This document shows positions 5,464 to 11,092 of a DNA stretch of 11,092 nucleotides, piece after piece. Position 1 is the stretch's first letter, and each line of letters opens with the position of its first letter. This DNA comes from Bacillota bacterium (lineage in GTDB: Bacteria; Bacillota; Sulfobacillia; JAJZYS01; JAJYTV01). A program made the translations under genes and the position numbers. The stretch is taken from the NCBI GenBank assembly GCA_021806845.1, contig JAKAPV010000079.1:1-11092 (forward strand), in the 5' to 3' direction. Under the pieces are notes generated by a model. The model worked only from the letters and a program-made list of their open reading frames with translations, was not told the origin of the DNA and made no database searches.

Positions 5464-5618
5464 TCCTCCTGCACCTCCAGTTCACGCTCCAGCGCCCTGC
5501 GCACCAGGTTTGGCCGACCGCGCAGGGAAGACGGGCACGGACTTGCGGCAGGGGCGACCCCGGCGGGTTCGTTGAGCGCGCTCGCGACAAACCCAGATGT
5601 CTGCAAAGGTGTCTGCAA
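5460..5618 (-). other. Start-less open frame coupled to the 67-aa gene
   Basis: The frame ending at TGA 5460-5462 reads, in its last part, RGRPNLVRRALERELEVQEE, a plausible helical C-terminus, and its stop overlaps the next ATG (ATGA), a sign of genuine coupling. Going upstream it stays open through Pro/Ala-rich sequence, the tandem repeat and the hairpin towards tRNA-Thr, without ATG and with only TTG codons lacking a ribosome binding site. It may be the 3' end of a gene cut off at the island junction. Confidence 0.3.
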
Positions 5619-5619
5619 A
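5598..5619 (-). repeat. Tandem TGTCTGCAAA repeat beside the tRNA
   Basis: Two exact copies of TGTCTGCAAA (5598-5607 and 5610-5619) lie 12 bp apart, start to start, just outside the tRNA-Thr terminator. The spacing and place would suit arm-type binding sites of a tyrosine integrase or its accessory factor; the role is inferred from location only. Confidence 0.6.
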
Positions 5620-5623
5620 CTGA

Positions 5624-5647
5624 GGGGCGCCCCAAGCGGGGCGCCCC
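5624..5647 (-). terminator. Terminator of the tRNA operon
   Basis: A perfect 10-bp palindromic stem (GGGGCGCCCC on both arms) with a 4-nt loop, 17 nt beyond the CCA end of tRNA-Thr. It is followed on the minus strand by TCAGTTTG, so the U-run is short, but the stem is very stable and correctly placed. Confidence 0.7.
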
Positions 5648-5664
5648 GAAACCCTTGATATGAC

Positions 5665-5740
5665 TGGAGCTGGTGGGCGGACTCGAACCGCCGACCTGCG
5701 CATTACGAGTGCGCTGCTCTACCAACTGAGCTACACCAGC
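5665..5740 (-). tRNA. tRNA-Thr (anticodon CGT)
   Basis: A full cloverleaf reads on the minus strand: acceptor GCTGGTG/CACCAGC, D arm GCTC...GAGC, anticodon stem GCGCA/TGCGC with loop CTCGTAA (anticodon CGT at 5705-5707), T arm GGCGG TTCGAGT CCGCC, discriminator T and an encoded CCA. It reads ACG codons. Its 3' end faces the accessory region, the usual orientation for an integration site. Confidence 0.97.
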
Positions 5741-5745
5741 AAATT

Positions 5746-5820
5746 TGGAGCGGGAGACGGGATTCGAACCCGCGACCCTCGGCTTGGGAAGCCGATGTTC
5801 TACCGCTAAACTACTCCCGC
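5746..5820 (-). tRNA. tRNA-Gly (anticodon CCC)
   Basis: A cloverleaf on the minus strand: acceptor GCGGGAG/CTCCCGC, anticodon stem TCGGC/GCCGA with loop TTCCCAA (anticodon CCC at 5786-5788), T arm GCGGG TTCGAAT CCCGT, discriminator T and an encoded CCA. It reads GGG codons. Only 5 nt separate it from tRNA-Thr, so both are processed from one transcript. Confidence 0.97.
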
Positions 5821-5830
5821 GCAGTGTCTC

Positions 5831-5859
5831 ATTATAACGACTCGATGTCGCTGTCGCAA
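5831..5859 (-). promoter_or_regulatory. Promoter of the tRNA pair
   Basis: On the minus strand TTGCGA (5854-5859) and a perfect TATAAT (5831-5836) are separated by 17 bp, ending 10 nt before tRNA-Gly, which leaves only a very short 5' leader. This is a strong housekeeping sigma-type promoter, sitting directly behind the stop of the transporter gene. Confidence 0.85.
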
Positions 5860-5863
5860 CCCG

Positions 5864-6865
5864 TCAACGAAGGATCAATGCGGCTGCAAGGCCCGCCACG
5901 AGGCCCACCGCGCCGCCGATCAGCGTAAGATACGCAGCGACGCGGCGCTGCACTCCGAGCAGGGGAAAGATCGCATCGCCATGCTGGCTGAGAGTGTTCG
6001 CGACGAGCGCCGCGAACGGCAAGTCACCGGCGACGAAGAGTCCGGCAACGACGATCTGCGGCCCGCAGCCAGGTATGAGGCCGATCGCCGCGGCGATCAC
6101 GACATCGAGCAGCACGTTGCCGTGCAGCGCCTGCACGAGCAAGCCGCCGAGGAGGCCGTTTGCGAGGGTGAACGCGAGGTCCGCGAACACGACCCAAGCC
6201 ATGATCTCCGCCGCGTCGCGTGCGGTCCGCTGCAGCGCGCGCGCGACCGCGCTGCCGATCAGCCACTGTCCTTTCGGCAACCGCAGGAGGATGACGCTGC
6301 CTACGGCCAGTGCGGTGCCGACGATGCCGGCCGCGGGGTCCGTCGCCGGCAGCCCGAGCGCCACCGCGAGCGCGCTCACGAGCAGGACAAACCAGCCGTA
6401 GACGGACCAGTTCGGCAGGCTCGTCGGCAGTTCGCACGCGGCAGACATGTCGGCTACGGAGAGGTAGCTGCGCGCGGGCGTCAGGTCGATCAGGGTGCCC
6501 AGCACGACGCCCACGACGAGCACGATGCCGGTGAGGGCGAGGGTTTCGAGCGGCCGCCCGCTCCAGAGAACGAACGCCGCGTCTCCCAGCGTTGCGAAAT
6601 GTGCCGCATACAGGGTCCCTACCCCGACCGCGCCTGTGCTGTACAGGCGCGTCAGCGTGACGCTGCCCGCGCACCCGGGGACGGCGGAAACGGCGGCGCC
6701 CAGCACCGGTTGCGCCTTGCCCGTGCGGCGAAAGATGCGCTCAAAGTCCAGGAGCCCGGATTCCTCAAGGTAGGCGATCAGGAAGAGGAGGATGACCACC
6801 GGAGCGGCGACGCTGATCAGGGTTTCCCGCACGGCGCTGAGCAGAAGTGGGATCGTTGCGGCCAC
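5864..6865 (-). CDS. 10-TM ArsP_2-type putative heavy-metal / manganese exporter
   Basis: 333 aa from GTG 6865; an upstream in-frame TTG at 6946 would add 27 residues that look non-coding, so the start is uncertain. About ten hydrophobic helices in two halves carry matching motifs: AVPGCAGSVTLTRLY then LGDAAFVLW in the first half, and LIPGCGPQIVVAGLF then QHGDAIFPLL in the second. This duplicated PGC(A/G) and GD layout is that of the ArsP_2 (putative 10TM heavy-metal exporter) family, often labelled putative manganese transporter. The paired cysteines and Asp/His residues are candidates for a metal path. I see no yybP-ykoY riboswitch upstream, although members are often Mn-regulated. A hairpin separates it from purA, so it is probably its own unit. 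The substrate is inferred from the family only. Confidence 0.8.
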   Translation of the reverse strand: MAATIPLLLSAVRETLISVAAPVVILLFLIAYLEESGLLDFERIFRRTGKAQPVLGAAVSAVPGCAGSVTLTRLYSTGAVGVGTLYAAHFATLGDAAFVLWSGRPLETLALTGIVLVVGVVLGTLIDLTPARSYLSVADMSAACELPTSLPNWSVYGWFVLLVSALAVALGLPATDPAAGIVGTALAVGSVILLRLPKGQWLIGSAVARALQRTARDAAEIMAWVVFADLAFTLANGLLGGLLVQALHGNVLLDVVIAAAIGLIPGCGPQIVVAGLFVAGDLPFAALVANTLSQHGDAIFPLLGVQRRVAAYLTLIGGAVGLVAGLAAALILR

Positions 6866-6969
6866 CCCCGTGGCGTTTACTGTCCCGTAGGTATGCGAAA
6901 GCGCCCTTATTCGACACTGTACCGCGCTTGCGGCCGGCTTAGGCAAAATGTTGCGAGATCGAGACAGGA

Positions 6970-7010
6970 CGCCGGATGCGAGCGCATCCGGCGCCTTAGG
7001 CTACTAGCCT
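6970..7010 (-). terminator. purA terminator region (two hairpins)
   Basis: Downstream of purA a short stem AGGCT/AGCCT (6998-7010) is followed by a perfect GC stem CGCCGGATGCG/CGCATCCGGCG (6970-6993). No T-run follows, so this may be a weak or factor-assisted terminator, but two stems packed between genes fit the end of a transcription unit. Confidence 0.55.
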
Positions 7011-7016
7011 CGCGGG

Positions 7017-8315
7017 CTATACCTGCGCATGTTCGTAGAGGTCTTCGATGGTGATGGTCTGGCCATGCTCACGGCCGACCGAGAGCAGGGCGGCCTTCGC
7101 TCCCGCGATCTCTTCGAGGCGCGCGACGTAACGCTCCACTTCCGCAGGCAGGTCGCCGCGCGACTGCGCGGTGACGATGCTGTCGTCCCACCCGGGGAAC
7201 TCCTCGTAGATCGGGGTCATACGGGCAAGGTCGCGCAGGTGCGCCGGGAAGTCCTCGATGCGGTGACCGTCCATCTCGTAGGCAACGGCGATCTTGACAG
7301 TGTCAAGGCCTGCCAGCACGTCGATCGAGTTCACCGCGATGTGGGTCAGGCCGTTGATCCGCGCCGCGTAGCGCAGCATGACGCCGTCCACCCAGCCGAT
7401 CCTGCGCGGGCGCCCGGTCGTCGTGCCGTACTCCTTGCCGCGCTCGCGAATGCTGTTGCCGACCTCGTCCTGCAGCTCCGTCGGGAAGGGTCCGTCGCCG
7501 ACGCGCGACGTGTACGCCTTCAGGACGCCTACCACCGTCGAGATCTTGGTCGGCCCGACGCCCGACCCGATCGTCACCCCGCCGGCGATGGGGTGCGAGG
7601 AGGTGACATAGGGGTAGGTGCCGTGGTCGACGTCGAGCAAAGACCCCTGCGCGCCTTCGAACAGCACCCGCTCGCCCGCGTCGATCGCGTCGTTGACGAT
7701 GCGCGAGGTGTCGGCGACGAACGGGCGCAGGCGCTCGCCGTAGCTCATGTACTCGTCGTAGATTTCCGTCGCGGACAGCGGCTGCTGCCCGTAGACCTTT
7801 TGCAATAGGTCGTTCTTCAGTGCCACGTTTTCCTCGACCTGCTCGCGGAAGCCCTCCGGGTCCATCAGGTCCGCGACGCGGATGCCGAGGCGCGCATTCT
7901 TGTCCATATAGGCCGGCCCGACGCCGCGGCGCGTGGTGCCGATGCGGCGGTCGCCGCGCCGGTCCTCGTCCAGCCCGTCGAGCAGGCGGTGGTACGGCAT
8001 GATCAGGTGGGCGCGGTCGGAGAGTACGAGGCGGCCCGTGTCGACGCCCTCGCCGCGCAGGTAGTCGATCTCCTGCAGCAGCACAGAGGGGTCGACGACA
8101 ACCCCGTTGCCGATGACCGACCTGCAATTGGGATACAGAACGCCGGAGGGTACGATGTGCACCTTGAAGATGCGCCCGCCGACCACTACGGTGTGGCCCG
8201 CGTTGTTGCCTCCCTGGGTGCGAACCACCATGTGCGCGCGCTGGGCCAGGTAGTGACTGACCTTGCCCTTGCCCTCATCTCCGAACTGGGCACCGACCAC
8301 CGCAATGGCAGGCAC
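7017..8315 (-). CDS. purA: Adenylosuccinate synthetase
   Basis: 432 aa, full length. It joins IMP and aspartate using GTP to form adenylosuccinate, the first committed step from IMP to AMP, in the cytoplasm. The N-terminal GTP loop reads GAQFGDEGKGK with catalytic Asp13 (Phe replaces the usual Trp at position 11), and QGGNNAGHT supplies catalytic His41. IGTTRRGVGPAYMDK, LFEGAQGSLLDVDHGTYPY and the C-terminal TTTGRPRRIGW region are all present and in order. The start is GTG 8315, fixed by AGGAGG (8323-8328) 7 nt upstream. It has its own promoter in the 126-nt gap after dnaB, so it can be expressed independently of the rplI-dnaB unit. No anomalies. Confidence 0.97.
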   Translation of the reverse strand: MPAIAVVGAQFGDEGKGKVSHYLAQRAHMVVRTQGGNNAGHTVVVGGRIFKVHIVPSGVLYPNCRSVIGNGVVVDPSVLLQEIDYLRGEGVDTGRLVLSDRAHLIMPYHRLLDGLDEDRRGDRRIGTTRRGVGPAYMDKNARLGIRVADLMDPEGFREQVEENVALKNDLLQKVYGQQPLSATEIYDEYMSYGERLRPFVADTSRIVNDAIDAGERVLFEGAQGSLLDVDHGTYPYVTSSHPIAGGVTIGSGVGPTKISTVVGVLKAYTSRVGDGPFPTELQDEVGNSIRERGKEYGTTTGRPRRIGWVDGVMLRYAARINGLTHIAVNSIDVLAGLDTVKIAVAYEMDGHRIEDFPAHLRDLARMTPIYEEFPGWDDSIVTAQSRGDLPAEVERYVARLEEIAGAKAALLSVGREHGQTITIEDLYEHAQV

Positions 8316-8354
8316 GCGATCGCCTCCTGTAGTGCATCCTGGCAGGCCGCGCTA

Positions 8355-8383
8355 AGGGTAGCAAAGGGGGTGTGAGGTGTCAA
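8355..8383 (-). promoter_or_regulatory. purA promoter
   Basis: On the minus strand a perfect TTGACA (8378-8383), 17 bp, then TACCCT (8355-8360), about 40 nt before the purA start. The weak -10 beside a perfect -35 may leave room for regulation. No purine riboswitch fold is apparent in the short leader. Confidence 0.7.
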
Positions 8384-8441
8384 ACGGGTTCGTGGGCACC
8401 CACTTGGCGGCTGGCGCGGCGGCGGCTGGGTGCAGGCGGGA

Positions 8442-9791
8442 TCAGCGCGCCTCTTGCCGCTCGCGCGCGTCGAAGCGCCCGAACTCCTTGTGGAAGTGCA
8501 GCTGGACGCGGCCCGTCGGGCCGTTGCGCTGCTTTGCGATGTTGATCTGGGCGACGTTGAGCTGTTCCGGGGGCAGCTCGGGGTTGTAGTAGTCCTCCCG
8601 GTAGATGAAGGCGACGATGTCCGCGTCCTGCTCGATGGCCCCCGATTCGCGCAGGTCCGACAGCATCGGTTGCTTGTCCTGGCGGGACTCGACGGCACGC
8701 GAGAGCTGGGAGAGCGCGACGACCGGGACGTCGAGTTCGCGCGCCAGCGCCTTGAGGGACCGCGAGATCGCGGAGATCTCCTGCTGGCGGTTCTCCTGGC
8801 GGCCTCGCGCCTCCATCAGCTGCAGGTAGTCGATGACGATGAGTCCGATATGATGTTCCGCCTTCATGCGCCGGGCGCGGGCGCGCAGGTCAAGGGCGGT
8901 GAGGCCCGCCGCGTCGTCGATCAGGATCTGGGCGGCCGAGAGCCTGTCCACGGCGATCGCGAAGTTCTTCCACTCCGTGTCGCTCATGCGGCCGGTGCGC
9001 AGGTTGTTCTGGTTGATGAAGCCCTCCGAGCAGACGAGGCGCAGCGCCAGCTGCTCGCGCGACATCTCGAGCGAGAAGATGGCTGTCGGCACGCCGGCCA
9101 TCGCCGCGTTGCGGGCGAGGTTCAGCGCAAAGGCCGTCTTCCCCATGGACGGACGGGCGGCGATGATGATCAGGTCCGCGGGCTGCAGCCCCGCCGTGAG
9201 GTCGTCGAGCTCAGGGAAGCCGGTGCGCACGCCGGTGACGCCGCCGCCCTCGCGGTAGACGGCGTCGACCTTGCCGATGGCCTCTATCAGCACGTCCTTG
9301 AGCGGGGAGTAGCTGCGGGTCGAGCGGTTCTGGGCGATGTGGAAGATGACCTGCTCTGCCTCGTCCAGGAGCTCCTCGGCGCTGGTCTGCGGGTCGAAGC
9401 CGCGCGCGACGATGTCCGTGCCGGCGCGGATCACCTGCCGGGCGAGAGAGCGGTCGCGGACCATCTCCGCGTAGCGCTCGACGTGCGCCGCCGTGGGTAC
9501 GCCCGACGCGAGCTGCGTCAGGTAGGCAGCGCCGCCGATCGACTCGAGGCGCCCTGCCTTGCCGAGTTCCGCGGAGAGCGTGACGAGGTCGACCGGCTCT
9601 GAGCGGTCGAACAGGCGGAGCATCGCTTCGTAGATGGCGCGGTGCGCATCCCGGTAGAAGTCCTCGGGCACGAGCAGCGTGAGGGCGCGCGGGATGGCCT
9701 CGGCTTCGATCAGCATCGAGCCCAGCACGCTACGCTCGGCTTCGATGCTCTGGGGCGGAAGGCGGCCGATCTGACTCTCTGGGTTTGCCAT
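8442..9791 (-). CDS. dnaB: Replicative DNA helicase DnaB
   Basis: 449 aa, usual length. The hexameric 5'-3' helicase of the replication fork. The N-terminal domain (about 10-110, starting LPPQSIEAERSVLGSML) binds primase, followed by a linker, then the RecA-like motor. Walker A is ARPSMGKT (212-219, K218, T219), SLEMS (240-244) carries the catalytic Glu, Walker B is LIVIDYLQLM (317-326, D321), SQLSR (361-365) is the sensor loop, and KQRNGPTG (420-427) carries the arginine finger. No intein interrupts the usual insertion points. The start ATG 9791 lies 2 nt after the rplI stop with only a weak ribosome site, so translation is probably coupled. This rplI-dnaB arrangement is very common in bacteria. 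Confidence 0.97.
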   Translation of the reverse strand: MANPESQIGRLPPQSIEAERSVLGSMLIEAEAIPRALTLLVPEDFYRDAHRAIYEAMLRLFDRSEPVDLVTLSAELGKAGRLESIGGAAYLTQLASGVPTAAHVERYAEMVRDRSLARQVIRAGTDIVARGFDPQTSAEELLDEAEQVIFHIAQNRSTRSYSPLKDVLIEAIGKVDAVYREGGGVTGVRTGFPELDDLTAGLQPADLIIIAARPSMGKTAFALNLARNAAMAGVPTAIFSLEMSREQLALRLVCSEGFINQNNLRTGRMSDTEWKNFAIAVDRLSAAQILIDDAAGLTALDLRARARRMKAEHHIGLIVIDYLQLMEARGRQENRQQEISAISRSLKALARELDVPVVALSQLSRAVESRQDKQPMLSDLRESGAIEQDADIVAFIYREDYYNPELPPEQLNVAQINIAKQRNGPTGRVQLHFHKEFGRFDARERQEAR

Positions 9792-9793
9792 CG

Positions 9794-10237
9794 CTATTCC
9801 GGACGCACGTCGATCAGGATCTTGGCCGAAGCGCGGGCGTGCAGGTGCACCTCCACCGTGTGCTCTCCGAGCGAGCGGATGGGTGCCTTCAGGGCGATCT
9901 TCCGCCGGTCAACCGCCATGCCCTGCTGCGCGAGCGCGTCCGCGATGCTCTGGGCGGTGATCGAGCCGAAGGGCTTGCCGTTCTCGCCGACGCGCAGGCG
10001 CAGCTCGACGCGGGTCTTCGAAATGCGGTCCGCGAGTTCTCGCGCCTCCTGTTCGAGGCGGTCGAGTTTCTGGATCGTCTTGCGGCGCTCCGCCTCGACC
10101 TGCTTCATGCGGCCTTCCGACGTGTCCTCGGCGAGGCCGCGCGGAAACAGGAAGTTGCGGGCGTAGCCATCCGCAACCTTCACCACCTGACCGCGCTTGC
10201 CGACACCCTTGACGTCCTCGCGCAAGATCACCTGCAT
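9794..10237 (-). CDS. rplI: Ribosomal protein bL9
   Basis: 147 aa, the standard length. It binds 23S rRNA near the base of the L1 stalk and helps keep the reading frame. The N-terminal domain reads MQVILREDVKGVGKRGQVVK followed by VADGYARNFLFPRGLA, the L9 signature. A long connecting helix rich in Glu, Lys and Arg spans about 40-78, and the C-terminal domain contains GENGKPFGSIT (84-94) and ends in VEVHLHARASAKI. The ATG at 10237 is preceded by GGGGAGG in the 20-nt gap after the DUF2232 gene. The frame stays open upstream, but that extension overlaps the DUF2232 gene and is not coding. Co-transcribed with dnaB. Confidence 0.97.
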   Translation of the reverse strand: MQVILREDVKGVGKRGQVVKVADGYARNFLFPRGLAEDTSEGRMKQVEAERRKTIQKLDRLEQEARELADRISKTRVELRLRVGENGKPFGSITAQSIADALAQQGMAVDRRKIALKAPIRSLGEHTVEVHLHARASAKILIDVRPE

Positions 10238-10257
10238 ATCGTCGCCGCCCTCCCCTT

Positions 10258-11092
10258 CTACGTGCTGGCGCCCCGGATGTGGCGCAAGTCTGTCATGTTG
10301 TCGACAACCCCGATGCAGACGAAAATCAGCGAAAGCTGGGGTATCAGGAGCATAAGCACCGGTATGACGATGCGCAAGACCAAGGGCAGCCGCAGACGGA
10401 CCAAAAGATAGGTCAGGATGGCAAGCCCGAAGACGCCGAGGGGGATCTCCGTCCACACAAGGACGTAATCCGCCCAGCGCTGCGGAAGGGCCGTCGCCTG
10501 CAGGAAGCCGAGGACCGCCTGCGCGGCGAGGGCAACGAGGAAGAGTGGCGCGAGCCAGGGCGGCGACTGCCAGTGGGTGAACGGCAGCACGGGCTGTAGC
10601 TGCTTGCCGCTCGCACCGAGGCGCCAGCGCGCAAAGTAGAAGCCTTCCACCGCGACCGCCGCCGCGTAGACCGGCACGAGCGCCGGGATCAGGTCGATCG
10701 CCTGTGCGACGAGCTGCTTTGTCTGCATTGGCGAGAGGCCGTACAGGTGTGCCACCGACCGCATGTCCGCGGGCGAAACGTGGATCGCGCCTCCGAGCGC
10801 GAGCGGCAGGGTCACGATGCCGACCATGGACAGGAGGGAGATCGCCCCCGCGGAGAGGAACCACGGCATGCCGTTTTCGCGCCTCAGTCCGAGCCCGAGC
10901 ACTGCGCCTGCGGCAAAGAGCCCGATCGCCGGCAGGCTGAGCTGCACGTCCAGCACGGCGACGCCGAGCATCCCCGCGGCAGCCGCGATGACGGCCTCGC
11001 CGATGCCCCCTTCGTACGCGACCACCGCGATCGGGAAGATGGCGACTCCCCCAAGCAGGAGCGGCACCCCGATCGCATAGCCGACCAGATCG
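10258..11092 (-). CDS. DUF2232 (YybS-like) membrane protein, partial
   Basis: The frame is open to the right edge of the window, so the N-terminus is missing; at least 277 residues are visible. Repeated hydrophobic helices are separated by short loops: several before residue 100, a polar central loop (SPADMRSVAHLYGLSPMQTK), then further helices ending with two long ones (VLRIVIPVLMLLIPQLSLIF) and a short tail. This is the DUF2232/YybS layout, a multi-pass protein of unknown function that commonly precedes rplI in Bacillota. Its stop lies 20 nt before rplI. The GdpP (YybT) phosphodiesterase that often sits between them is absent here. Confidence 0.8.
   Translation of the reverse strand, partial: DLVGYAIGVPLLLGGVAIFPIAVVAYEGGIGEAVIAAAAGMLGVAVLDVQLSLPAIGLFAAGAVLGLGLRRENGMPWFLSAGAISLLSMVGIVTLPLALGGAIHVSPADMRSVAHLYGLSPMQTKQLVAQAIDLIPALVPVYAAAVAVEGFYFARWRLGASGKQLQPVLPFTHWQSPPWLAPLFLVALAAQAVLGFLQATALPQRWADYVLVWTEIPLGVFGLAILTYLLVRLRLPLVLRIVIPVLMLLIPQLSLIFVCIGVVDNMTDLRHIRGAST

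Noticed and set aside
6866..7016. Possible manganese (yybP-ykoY) riboswitch before the transporter
   Set aside because: The gap is short and taken up by purA terminator hairpins. None of the conserved loop sequences of that riboswitch could be recognised.
5981..7054. Long plus-strand open frame opposite the transporter
   Set aside because: It is the antisense shadow of a high-GC gene: charged, low-complexity protein with no motif. The minus-strand frame has clear family motifs. The same applies to the long frames opposite purA and dnaB (7029-7808, 8430-9602) and to the second minus-strand frame at 7303-8127.
8390..8402. GTGGGTGCCCAC palindrome between dnaB and purA as a terminator
   Set aside because: It has only a 5-bp stem with a 2-nt loop and no T-run, and lies next to the purA -35 box; too weak to call.

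Overview
The window joins a conserved, high-GC chromosomal block (about 5,660-11,092) to a patchier accessory region (1-5,660). All core genes lie on the minus strand. Reading in their direction from the right edge: a DUF2232 membrane protein that runs off the window, rplI (ribosomal protein L9), dnaB (replicative helicase), purA (adenylosuccinate synthetase), a 10-TM ArsP_2-type putative heavy-metal/manganese exporter, tRNA-Gly(CCC) and tRNA-Thr(CGT). The order DUF2232-rplI-dnaB-purA and the wording of PurA and DnaB suggest a high-GC member of the Bacillota or a deep-branching relative. This is inference; no 16S or species marker is present. purA and the tRNA pair each have a recognisable sigma-70-type promoter with a 17-bp spacer.

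Left of the 3' end of tRNA-Thr the DNA changes character. Composition is uneven, strands alternate, most genes are small or unfamiliar, and many reading frames are broken. A perfect 10-bp-stem hairpin and a tandem TGTCTGCAAA repeat sit just outside the tRNA, as at an integration site, but no integrase or duplicated tRNA end is visible.

From right to left the accessory part holds: a 67-aa membrane-anchored protein (minus) preceded by a start-less open frame; a plus-strand pair made of a secreted PDZ plus retropepsin-like aspartic protease (406 aa, intact) and a HExxH putative metallopeptidase split by a one-base frameshift just before its zinc motif; a DUF6232-like membrane protein broken by two frameshifts (minus); a DUF4258 toxin / YgiT-type zinc-finger antitoxin pair with a 4-nt overlap (minus); two strong hairpin terminators; a 125-aa beta-rich protein (minus); and, at the left end, plus-strand gene remnants. 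The remnants include an S-layer-homology-like fragment, a helical protein, and an HTH protein behind a near-perfect Shine-Dalgarno sequence.

The core side shows no frameshift in five coding genes, while the accessory side shows about six to eight apparent indels. I read this as decay of an integrated element that retains an intact protease gene and an apparently complete TA pair (the toxin start is uncertain), but assembly error has to be excluded.
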